A DNA stretch of 64,000 nt from Vogesella indigofera (GTDB lineage Bacteria; Pseudomonadota; Gammaproteobacteria; Burkholderiales; Chromobacteriaceae): contig NZ_JAQQLA010000001.1 of NCBI RefSeq assembly GCF_028548395.1, positions 124,001-188,000 on the forward strand. Direction: 5' to 3'. Position numbers and translations under genes: made by a program. Below the pieces are notes generated by a model. The model was given only the letters and a program-made list of their open reading frames with translations, ran no database searches and had not been told where the DNA came from. Below, in pieces: positions 57,788 to 64,000 of this stretch (position 1 is the stretch's first letter; the number at the start of each line of letters is the position of its first letter).

Positions 57788-58531
57788 TTAATCCGGCAGC
57801 GCCGTCGTGGTCGTAATGTCCTTGCCGACCCGCTTCAGATGTTGCTCGACATAGAATGCGGCTGCATTTTCATCCCCAGTCGCAATCGCCTCATAAATCA
57901 GCCGATGCTCCGCGACATAAAGGCTGATTCGTGCCTCGTCGTAGATGCCGTCGTCGCGCAGCCGTTGCCAGAGCGGCTGCTCCATGGTCTTGGCAATTTC
58001 GTCGGCAATCCGGATCAGCAGGCTGTCCCCGGTCATCACCGCCAGTTGCCGGTGAAATAACCTGTCGGTTTCGCTCCACAGCTGTTGCTGGGCGGTGACG
58101 TCGATGTCTTTTACGTTCTGCATTTGCAGCAACAGCCGCTCCGCTTCTTCGTTGCGTTGCCCTCGCCGCGCCGCGAGCCGGGCAATTGCGGGTTCAAGCA
58201 TCAGCCTGACCTCCAGCGTGGAAACGGGGCTGTCATCCGAGGACGACTCTTTCTCGTCCGGCAGCGGTGGCAGCGAACCGGGCAGCGGGGAGCAGACATA
58301 GGTGCCCGAGCCGCGACGGGTCATGACCAGTTGCTGATTCTGTAACGCGCCAATCGCTTCACGCACGGCCGGTCTGCTGACGCCAAACCGGATCGCCAGC
58401 TCGCGCTCGGATGGCAGCCTGGACTCCGGCGGAAACTCGCCCGAAACAATGCTGCGGCGGATCTGCTCGGCGACCTGTTCATAGATGTGCCGGGCACGAA
58501 ATGGTGTTGCCGGATCAGTACTGTTGCTCAT
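57788..58531 (-). CDS. GntR-family regulator, FadR subfamily
   Basis: 247 residues starting MSNSTDPATPFRARHIYEQVA; GGAG stands 9 bases upstream, which favours this ATG over earlier in-frame ones. The winged helix-turn-helix (LPSERELAIRFGVSRPAVREAIGAL, about 43-67) is followed by an FCD effector domain (LEVRLMLEPAIARLAARRG; HRQLAVMTGD; VAEHRLIYEAIATGD). FCD regulators respond to carboxylates and bind TNGTNNNACNA operators; such a site overlaps its own 5' region. It is divergent from the cyclodeaminase/D-amino-acid dehydrogenase genes, which it probably represses. Confidence 0.93.
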   Translation of the reverse strand: MSNSTDPATPFRARHIYEQVAEQIRRSIVSGEFPPESRLPSERELAIRFGVSRPAVREAIGALQNQQLVMTRRGSGTYVCSPLPGSLPPLPDEKESSSDDSPVSTLEVRLMLEPAIARLAARRGQRNEEAERLLLQMQNVKDIDVTAQQQLWSETDRLFHRQLAVMTGDSLLIRIADEIAKTMEQPLWQRLRDDGIYDEARISLYVAEHRLIYEAIATGDENAAAFYVEQHLKRVGKDITTTTALPD

Positions 58532-58546
58532 GTTGGTGGTCTCCAT

Positions 58547-58573
58547 ATGACCAGTTGTTGCACAACTGGTCAT
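58547..58573. promoter_or_regulatory. Probable FadR-type operator
   Basis: A perfect inverted repeat with 12-base arms around TGC: ATGACCAGTTGT / ACAACTGGTCAT. Its centre TTGTTGCACAA (58555-58565) fits the FadR-subfamily consensus TNGTNNNACNA exactly. It lies 16 bases upstream of the regulator start, consistent with autoregulation. Confidence 0.8.
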
Positions 58574-58631
58574 TTTTTCTGGCCTGCGTGTGGCGGGCTC
58601 AACGCTTTTTCTTGTGGTGTTGCGTCATTAT

Positions 58632-58680
58632 TGGTAATTTTTCAACCAGATTAGAATTTTTGGTATGAGACATTTACCAA
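58632..58680. promoter_or_regulatory. Candidate second regulator-binding region upstream of the cyclodeaminase-family gene
   Basis: Two TGGT...ACCA inverted pairs are present: TGGT at 58632 with ACCA at 58645 (9-base spacer), and TTGGTA / TACCAA at 58660-58680 (9-base spacer). The surrounding AT-rich DNA probably holds the promoter of the genes starting at 58762. The pairs are weaker than the operator at 58547. Confidence 0.45.
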
Positions 58681-58761
58681 TTTTAGCCCGATTTATCGAC
58701 AGACAGGTTGCCAATCAGCTGTTTTGGACAACTATCTGGCCAATCAAAGGATCTGGAAAGC

Positions 58762-59670
58762 ATGAATGCCCTGACGATGCTGTCACCACAGCAAACGGCC
58801 GAACTTTTACCGTATGGCGCACTGTGCGATGCAATTGCCGCTGCATCAATTGACTATATGGCGGGCCGGATTGTCAGCCCGGAACGGCAAGTGCTGCCGT
58901 TGCAACATGGTGGCGTGCTACTGTCGATGCCGGCGACCGGTAGCGATATCGGCATGCACAAGCTGGTCAATGTTTGTCCCGATAACCGCAGCAAGAACCT
59001 GCCGACCATCCATGGCGTAGTCAGTGTCTACGACAGCGAAAGCGGCAAACCGCTGCTGTTGCTGGATGGCCCGACCGTCACCGCACACCGCACCGCCGCG
59101 GTATCGCTGCTGGCGATGCGGACGCTTGCCGCCCAGCCGGTTGCACGCATTGCCATCATCGGCTGCGGCCGGCAGGCCGCCGGTCACCTTGATGCCATCG
59201 CTGCGCTGTACCCCGGTAGCCGGGTCGACATCCATGGTCGCAGCGCTGAAGAGGCGGCGCTGTTTGCGGCGGCGCACCAGCATCTGCCGCTGGAGTGCGT
59301 ACCGGCCAGCGGCGAGGTTGCCGAAGACGTGACCGTTGTCATCACTCTGACCACCAGCCAGCAACCGGTTTACCACCAGGCGGCTCGCCCGGGGCGGCTG
59401 CTTATCGGTGTCGGTGCCTTCCGTCCTGATATGGCCGAATACGCGCCACTGCCCATTCATGGCAGCCAGATCTTCATTGACGACCCGATCGGCGCGCGCC
59501 ACGAAGCCGGTGACCTGATCCAGGCCGGGATCGACTGGGACAACGTCGCCTCGTTGGCCGATGCCGTCAACGGCGTGATCGACCCGGCGCGTCCCAAGCT
59601 GTTCAAGAGTGTGGGCACCGCGGCGTGGGATCTGGCGGCCGCGCGCTGTGCCCTGAACTGCCTGCGTTGA
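58762..59670 (+). CDS. Ornithine cyclodeaminase / delta1-pyrroline-2-carboxylate reductase family protein
   Basis: 302 residues starting MNALTMLSPQQTAELLPYGA, with GGAAAG upstream. Family signs: Lys in DIGMHKLVNVCPDN (about residues 65-78), GPTVTAHRTAAVS (about 108-120), Rossmann IIGCGRQAAGHLDAI (about 132-146) and IDDPIGARHEAGDL (about 240-253). The family includes ornithine cyclodeaminase, mu-crystallin and pyrroline-2-carboxylate reductases (LhpI). With a D-amino-acid dehydrogenase next to it, reduction of delta1-pyrroline-2-carboxylate to L-proline is the most coherent guess. First gene of a unit read away from the FadR-type regulator. Confidence 0.85.
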   Translation: MNALTMLSPQQTAELLPYGALCDAIAAASIDYMAGRIVSPERQVLPLQHGGVLLSMPATGSDIGMHKLVNVCPDNRSKNLPTIHGVVSVYDSESGKPLLLLDGPTVTAHRTAAVSLLAMRTLAAQPVARIAIIGCGRQAAGHLDAIAALYPGSRVDIHGRSAEEAALFAAAHQHLPLECVPASGEVAEDVTVVITLTTSQQPVYHQAARPGRLLIGVGAFRPDMAEYAPLPIHGSQIFIDDPIGARHEAGDLIQAGIDWDNVASLADAVNGVIDPARPKLFKSVGTAAWDLAAARCALNCLR

Positions 59671-59699
59671 TGGCGCATTTAGCCAAGAGAGGAGCCGGA

Positions 59700-60995
59700 A
59701 TGTCAGTCTCGGACGTCATCGTGGTCGGTGCCGGTGTGGTCGGTATCACCACCGCATTGAAATTGCGTGCTGCCGGCCTGAGTGTGTTGCTGGTGGATAA
59801 GGCCGAGCCGGCGGCCGGCACCTCGTCTGGCAACGCCGGCGCGTTTGCCGTCAGCGAGGTGGTGCCACTGGCCGAGCCGGGGATCTGGCGGAAGTTACCG
59901 TCCTGGCTGGCCGATCCGCTAGGGCCGCTGGCCGTTCGCTGGCGCTATCTGCCGTCACTTGCTCCCTGGCTGCTGCGTTTTGCCTGGGCTAGCCGGCAGG
60001 GGCAGGTTCAACTGCTGACCCGGCAACTGGCGGCGCTGTTGGGCAACGTCAATGCGGATTTTGCGCCGCTCATCGCCCGCAGCGGGCTGGATGAAATGTG
60101 GCGCCGTCATGGCGCTCTGGCCGTCTATGCCTCGGATGCCGCGCTAACAGCGGACCTGTCGCGCTGGCACAACCGGGGGGAGTATGGCGTCAAGTGGCAG
60201 GCACTGGACGACGAGGCCACACGGCAGGCCGAACCCGCCCTGCTGGCGCCGTGGCGTAATGCAGTATCGATCCCAGAATGGTCGCACGTCGATGACCCCT
60301 ACCTGTTCACGCTGGGGCTGTTCGAGCAGTTTATGCGCGAGGGCGGGCAGTACTTGCAGCAGGAAGTGACCGGGCTGCTCAAGGAGAAGCAGGCCGTCCG
60401 CGGCGTGACGCTGGCCAATGGCGAGCAACGCCTAGCCGGAAAAGTGCTGATCACCGCGGGGGTCTGGAGTGATCACTTTGCGCGGCAGGCGGGCTTCAGC
60501 TTGCCGCTGGAGAGTGAGCGCGGCTATCACCTGACGCTGCCGGAAGCCGGCGTGACTCTGCAACGCTACCTGCTCAACGTGCCGGGCAGCTTTGTCGTGC
60601 TCCCGATGGTAAACGGCGGCATCCGTCTGGCCGGCACCGTCGAACTGGCGCATCGGGATGCCACGCCGGACTACCGGCGGGCACACCTTCTGCTGGACAA
60701 GGCGCAGGACATGCTCGGGCCGCTTAATACAAAAAACATGACGGCATGGATGGGTAATCGCCCCTCCGTCCCGGAGACGGTTCCGGTCATCGGCCCATCC
60801 TCGCGTGTCGACGGTCTGTATTTTGCCTGTGGTCATGGCCACCTGGGGCTGACCCTGGCGGCCACAACCGCGCGCTTGCTCCATGACCACTTTCTGGGCC
60901 GCGCTGACATCCCCCGCCACCTGTGGCCGGACCGCTACGACACACTGAATAAACAAGACGGCCAGCGCGTGCCACAGCTGGAAATAAGAAGTTAA
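59700..60995 (+). CDS. FAD-dependent D-amino-acid dehydrogenase-like (DadA/DAO family)
   Basis: 431 residues starting MSVSDVIVVGAGVVGITTAL, with GAGAGGAG at 59687-59694. N-terminal FAD motif VVGAGVVGITTALKLRAAG (about 8-26), SSGNAGAF (about 42-49), second flavin contact VLITAGVWSD (about 251-260) and C-terminal YFACGHGHLGLTLAATTARLL (about 378-398). This matches DadA and LhpB-like membrane-associated dehydrogenases that oxidise D-amino acids, including D-proline or D-hydroxyproline. Starts 29 bases after the cyclodeaminase-family gene, so co-transcribed. Confidence 0.88.
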   Translation: MSVSDVIVVGAGVVGITTALKLRAAGLSVLLVDKAEPAAGTSSGNAGAFAVSEVVPLAEPGIWRKLPSWLADPLGPLAVRWRYLPSLAPWLLRFAWASRQGQVQLLTRQLAALLGNVNADFAPLIARSGLDEMWRRHGALAVYASDAALTADLSRWHNRGEYGVKWQALDDEATRQAEPALLAPWRNAVSIPEWSHVDDPYLFTLGLFEQFMREGGQYLQQEVTGLLKEKQAVRGVTLANGEQRLAGKVLITAGVWSDHFARQAGFSLPLESERGYHLTLPEAGVTLQRYLLNVPGSFVVLPMVNGGIRLAGTVELAHRDATPDYRRAHLLLDKAQDMLGPLNTKNMTAWMGNRPSVPETVPVIGPSSRVDGLYFACGHGHLGLTLAATTARLLHDHFLGRADIPRHLWPDRYDTLNKQDGQRVPQLEIRS

Positions 60996-61040
60996 GTCGT
61001 TGCTATGCCCCGTTCAATCCCCTTTGTCAGGACACTCATC

Positions 61041-62156
61041 ATGAAACGTACTTTGCTGTGGACTCTGCTCGCCCTTGCCGCTAGCGGCGCCAATGCCGCC
61101 GATGTCGTCAAAATTGGCTTTATCGGTCCGTTGACCGGCCCCGATGCCCACTGGGGCAAGGACAATCAAAACTGTGCCCAGCTGGCGATCGAGACCCTGA
61201 ACAGCAAGGGGATCAAGATCAATGGCAAACCGGTGCAGTTCACGCTGGTTTCCCAGGACGATCAGGAAGATCCGAAACAGTCCACCCTGGCGGCACAGCG
61301 GCTCCTCGATGACGGCGTCAATGCGGTGGTCGGCCCATTCGTCTCCGGTACCACCATTCCGGCGTCCCGCATCATCAATCAGTCCGGTGTGCCGCAATTT
61401 TCGGTGGCGGTGAATGCCACTTACACCAGCCTGGGCTACGGCAATGTTTTCCGCCTGAGTGCCATCGATACCCGAATGGGGCCGGCTATCGCGCAATACG
61501 CACTCAATGAGCTGAAAACCAAGCGTATCGCCATTGTGGACGACCGTACGGCTTACAGTCAGGGTCTGGCCGACAAGTTTGACGCCGAAATCAAGCGCTT
61601 GGGCGGGCAGGTTGTGCGCCGTGAGTACACCACGCCTGGCCAGAACAACCTCAGCCCGATCGTGACCGCCATCAAGGCTACCAAGCCGGATCTGGTCTTT
61701 GTCGCGGTATCGGACAGTCAGGCGGCGCCGTTTGCCTTGCAAATGAAGCAACTCGGCCTGACCACCAAGGTGCTCAGTGGCGACATGATCCAGACGGATA
61801 CCTTCATTAAGTTGTCGGGCAAGAATGGCGAAGGCTTCATGGCCGCCGTGGCCGGTAACGTGCTGGAAAGCCGCCCGCAAGGGGCCGCGTTCATGAAGCG
61901 CTACCAGCAGAAGTACGGTAAGTTGCCGCTGTCGTATGGTCCGCAACACTATGACGCAGTGATGCTGGCGGCAACGGCCATGCAGCAGGCGAATACGATA
62001 GACCCGGTGAAGGTCAAGGCCGCCCTCAAGAAAATGACCTACGAAGGCGTGAATGCGACTTACCGCTTCGATGCCAAAGGCGACCTGGTGAAGGCACCGA
62101 TCACGGTGTACCAGGTCAAGCAGGCAAAGTGGGCCCCGATCAAAGTGACTTATTGA
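61041..62156 (+). CDS. Branched-chain-amino-acid-type ABC substrate-binding protein (LivK-like)
   Basis: 371 residues starting MKRTLLWTLLALAASGANAA, with a signal peptide cut near ANA-AD. The Peripla_BP_6 fold is clear: IGFIGPLTGPDAHWGKDN (about 22-39), AAQRLLDDGVNAVVGPFVSGTTIPASRI (about 85-112, in pieces) and QHYDAVMLAATAMQQA (about 300-315). The 45-base spacing to the dehydrogenase gene suggests one operon. No livHMGF genes follow; it must use a permease encoded elsewhere. Ligand is likely the D-amino acid or imino acid degraded by the operon. Confidence 0.9.
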   Translation: MKRTLLWTLLALAASGANAADVVKIGFIGPLTGPDAHWGKDNQNCAQLAIETLNSKGIKINGKPVQFTLVSQDDQEDPKQSTLAAQRLLDDGVNAVVGPFVSGTTIPASRIINQSGVPQFSVAVNATYTSLGYGNVFRLSAIDTRMGPAIAQYALNELKTKRIAIVDDRTAYSQGLADKFDAEIKRLGGQVVRREYTTPGQNNLSPIVTAIKATKPDLVFVAVSDSQAAPFALQMKQLGLTTKVLSGDMIQTDTFIKLSGKNGEGFMAAVAGNVLESRPQGAAFMKRYQQKYGKLPLSYGPQHYDAVMLAATAMQQANTIDPVKVKAALKKMTYEGVNATYRFDAKGDLVKAPITVYQVKQAKWAPIKVTY

Positions 62157-62184
62157 GCCGTTTCTCCCTGCTGGTCAGTCTTAG

Positions 62185-62209
62185 CCCCGTCCAAGGACGG
62201 GGTTTTTTT
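62185..62209 (+). terminator. Rho-independent terminator after livK-like gene
   Basis: The perfect stem CCCCGTCC / GGACGGGG with an AA loop is followed by seven T. A half-palindrome TGCGGCCAACGTT of the dispersed word starts at the end of the T tract (62209-62221). Confidence 0.92.
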
Positions 62210-62367
62210 GCGGCCAACGTTGGCCACCATGCCATCGGCCGGCACAGCCGGGCAGCGGGTACGCCGATGACGCTGTTTTAGCGGGTGGCGCGTGCCCGGC
62301 GACGCGGCCCGCCGGCGTTGCGGTTTGGTGAATTGTGACGCTGTGCAAGCGCCGGCAGCGTTGCCGG

Positions 62368-62385
62368 TCCGTGCTAGAATCAGCG
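62368..62385 (+). promoter_or_regulatory. Possible extended -10 promoter element upstream of aroC
   Basis: TGCTAGAAT near 62372-62380 fits an extended -10 (TGn-TAGAAT), about 38 bases before the aroC start. I see no good -35 at the standard distance. Confidence 0.35.
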
Positions 62386-62418
62386 GCGATCACCAAAAAA
62401 TAGGCAAGGGATAAAGCG

Positions 62419-63519
62419 ATGTCTGGCAATAGCATGGGCCTGCTGTTTACTGTTACTTCATTCGGCGAAAGCCACGGGCCGGGAATCGGCTGCATTGTTG
62501 ACGGCTGCCCTCCGGGCATGACCCTGTCCGAAGCCGACATCCAGGCCGAGCTGGACCGCCGCAAGCCCGGCACCAGCCGCCACGTCACCCAGCGCCGCGA
62601 GCCGGACACCGTCGAGATCCTGTCCGGCGTGTACGAGGGCAAGACCACCGGCACGCCGATCGCGCTCTTGATCCGCAACACCGACCAGCGCAGCAAGGAC
62701 TACGGCAATATCGCCGACACCTTCCGTCCCGGCCACGCCGACTACACCTACTGGCACAAGTACGGCATCCGTGACCCACGCGGCGGCGGCCGCTCGTCGG
62801 CGCGCGAGACCGCGGTGCGGGTCGCCGCCGGCGCCATCGCCAAGAAATGGCTGCATGAACAATACGGCATCGTGATCCGCGGCCACATGACGCAGATCGG
62901 CGATATCGAGATCCCGTTCCAGAGCTGGGACGAGGTCGGCAATAACCCGTTCTTCGCCGCCGACGCCAGCAAGGTGGACGCGCTGGAAGCGTATATGGAC
63001 AGCATCCGCAAGAGCCTGGATTCGGTCGGCGCGCGCCTGCGCGTGGTGGCCGACAATGTGCCGGTGGGCTGGGGCGAGCCGGTGTACGACCGCTTGGACG
63101 CCGACATCGCCTACGCGATGATGAACATCAACGCGGTGAAGGGCGTCGAGATCGGCGCCGGCTTCGGCTGCGTCACCCAGCGTGGCAGCGAGCACGGCGA
63201 CGAACTGACGCCTGAAGGCTTTGCCAGCAACCACGCTGGCGGCATTCTCGGCGGCATCTCCACCGGCCAGCAGATCGAAGTGTCGATGGCGATCAAGCCG
63301 ACGTCGTCGATCGCGCAGCCGCGCCGCTCCATCAACAAGGCCGGCGAGGCGATCATGGTCGAGACCCACGGCCGCCACGATCCGTGCGTCGGCATCCGCG
63401 CCACGCCGATCGCCGAGGCGATGCTGGCACTGGTGCTGATCGACCACGCGCTGCGCCACCGCGCGCAGTGTGGCGATGTGCGGGTCGATACTCCGCGCAT
63501 TCCCGGCCGCATCGGCTAA
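62419..63519 (+). CDS. aroC: Chorismate synthase
   Basis: 366 residues. Signatures: [20 protein letters not shown] (about residues 10-29), [25 protein letters not shown] (about 119-143, in pieces), [15 protein letters not shown] and [17 protein letters not shown] (about 273-289), all typical for the FMN-dependent enzyme making chorismate from EPSP in the shikimate pathway. AAGGGA stands upstream of the ATG. Length matches the bifunctional-free bacterial type. Confidence 0.97.
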   Translation: MSGNSMGLLFTVTSFGESHGPGIGCIVDGCPPGMTLSEADIQAELDRRKPGTSRHVTQRREPDTVEILSGVYEGKTTGTPIALLIRNTDQRSKDYGNIADTFRPGHADYTYWHKYGIRDPRGGGRSSARETAVRVAAGAIAKKWLHEQYGIVIRGHMTQIGDIEIPFQSWDEVGNNPFFAADASKVDALEAYMDSIRKSLDSVGARLRVVADNVPVGWGEPVYDRLDADIAYAMMNINAVKGVEIGAGFGCVTQRGSEHGDELTPEGFASNHAGGILGGISTGQQIEVSMAIKPTSSIAQPRRSINKAGEAIMVETHGRHDPCVGIRATPIAEAMLALVLIDHALRHRAQCGDVRVDTPRIPGRIG

Positions 63520-63580
63520 GCGTCTTCCATCCAAGAGGCAGCGTCAGGCTGCCCGTCGTTCGCACACAATAGGGTTTGCC

Positions 63581-64000
63581 ATGTTCAAAAGTCTGTTTGG
63601 CAGCTTGACCGGCAAGGGGCAAGCGCAAGAGGTCAAGGAAAGCCGCGAGGTGAAAACTGCCGCCGCCAGTATGCCGGCCGCGGAGAGTGGTGACAATATC
63701 GCGTTGCCGCACACGCTGGGCTTTGTCACCCACCAGCCGTTGCACGACCTGCAGCAGCGGGTGGTGGCCTACGAGTTCATGGTGCGCGATACCGTCAAGC
63801 GCCGCGAGTCGTCGGCCGGCCAGTGGCTGCAGTTCGACCGGCTGATGATCAGCACCCTGATCAATATGGACGTGTTCCGGCTGCTGAATTCGCGCCGCGC
63901 GCTGGTGCACGTGTCGACGCTGTCGCTGCAGGACGCGTCGCTGGAGGCTTTCCCCAGCGACCGCGTCTATTTCGTGCTCAACCCGGCGATCGACGATCCG
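63581..64000 (+). CDS. EAL/HDOD-type signalling protein (N-terminal part, cut by window edge)
   Basis: The frame is open for 140 codons to the end of the window. It starts MFKSLFGSLTGKGQAQEV, with a charged, probably disordered segment (12-42), then LGFVTHQPLHDLQQRVVAYEFMVRD (about 46-70), which resembles the first strand of degenerate EAL domains in YuxH/HDOD proteins (xQPIxDxxxxVxGYELLxR). The rest is outside the window, so presence of an HDOD domain cannot be confirmed. It follows aroC by 61 bases. Confidence 0.7.
   Translation, partial: MFKSLFGSLTGKGQAQEVKESREVKTAAASMPAAESGDNIALPHTLGFVTHQPLHDLQQRVVAYEFMVRDTVKRRESSAGQWLQFDRLMISTLINMDVFRLLNSRRALVHVSTLSLQDASLEAFPSDRVYFVLNPAIDDP

Noticed and set aside
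57770..62209. Lack of the dispersed word as evidence of recent transfer of the D-amino-acid module
   Set aside because: Other stretches of similar length (23220-27446, 33971-38621) also lack it, so the gap is not informative by itself.

Overview
This window is a high-GC chromosomal segment of a betaproteobacterium. The gene families (class I fumarase, AhpC/AhpF, DsbC, RlmF, chorismate synthase, many chemoreceptors and c-di-GMP proteins) point to the Neisseriales, most plausibly the Chromobacteriaceae (Vogesella/Chromobacterium/Aquitalea type). I infer this from gene content and base composition, not from a database match. I see no rRNA, tRNA, CRISPR array, transposase or phage genes.

Layout. 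0-7.2 kb: a LysR regulator (cut by the window edge) divergent from a 2-oxoadipate to D-2-hydroxyglutarate enzyme (HglS/DUF1338) and a YdiJ-type D-2-hydroxyglutarate dehydrogenase, then a lone ThDP enzyme. 7.3-14.8 kb: a DUF1993 protein, then a LysR regulator divergent from a CynX/NimT-like MFS carrier, a complete polar amino-acid-type ABC importer (binding protein, two permeases, ATPase) and a cytosine-deaminase-like amidohydrolase; the last four genes are tightly packed. 14.8-20.7 kb: a beta-CASP metallo-beta-lactamase, an amino-acid-type dCache chemoreceptor, a BdlA-like PAS-PAS chemoreceptor and a lipocalin. 20.8-23.2 kb: ahpC-ahpF. 23.4-29.9 kb: a less GC-rich accessory stretch with a secreted 604-residue protein, an M6-like secreted metalloprotease, dsbC and long gene-free AT-rich spacers. 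29.9-45.1 kb: a chemoreceptor with four tandem PAS repeats, a DUF1232 protein, ChrA, a PAS-GGDEF-EAL protein, a FUSC membrane protein, a P-type ATPase, a periplasmic binding protein and fumarase. 45.1-57.6 kb: a DUF411 protein, an EF-hand protein beside a two-component system, small enzymes and regulators, RlmF and a DEAD-box helicase. 57.8-62.2 kb: a catabolic-looking island (FadR-type regulator, ornithine cyclodeaminase/pyrroline-2-carboxylate reductase family, D-amino-acid dehydrogenase, LivK-type binding protein). 62.4-64 kb: aroC and the start of an EAL/HDOD-type protein.

The most unusual signal is not a gene. A 13-base word, AAGGTTGGCCGCA, occurs 16 times exactly on the two strands (about 0.002 expected by chance in a random sequence of this size). 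It lies mainly between genes but also inside genes in all three reading frames. Overlapping head-to-head pairs give the palindrome TGCGGCCAACGTTGGCCGCA, and separated pairs build hairpin terminators. This is how DNA uptake sequences of Neisseriaceae and Pasteurellaceae behave, and I propose it as a candidate uptake sequence or other genome-wide recognition word. Other points worth checking are a roughly 125-base dispersed repeat present in two inverted copies, the exact 363-bp periodicity of the four-PAS chemoreceptor, and the FadR-controlled D-amino-acid/pyrroline module with a clear operator.
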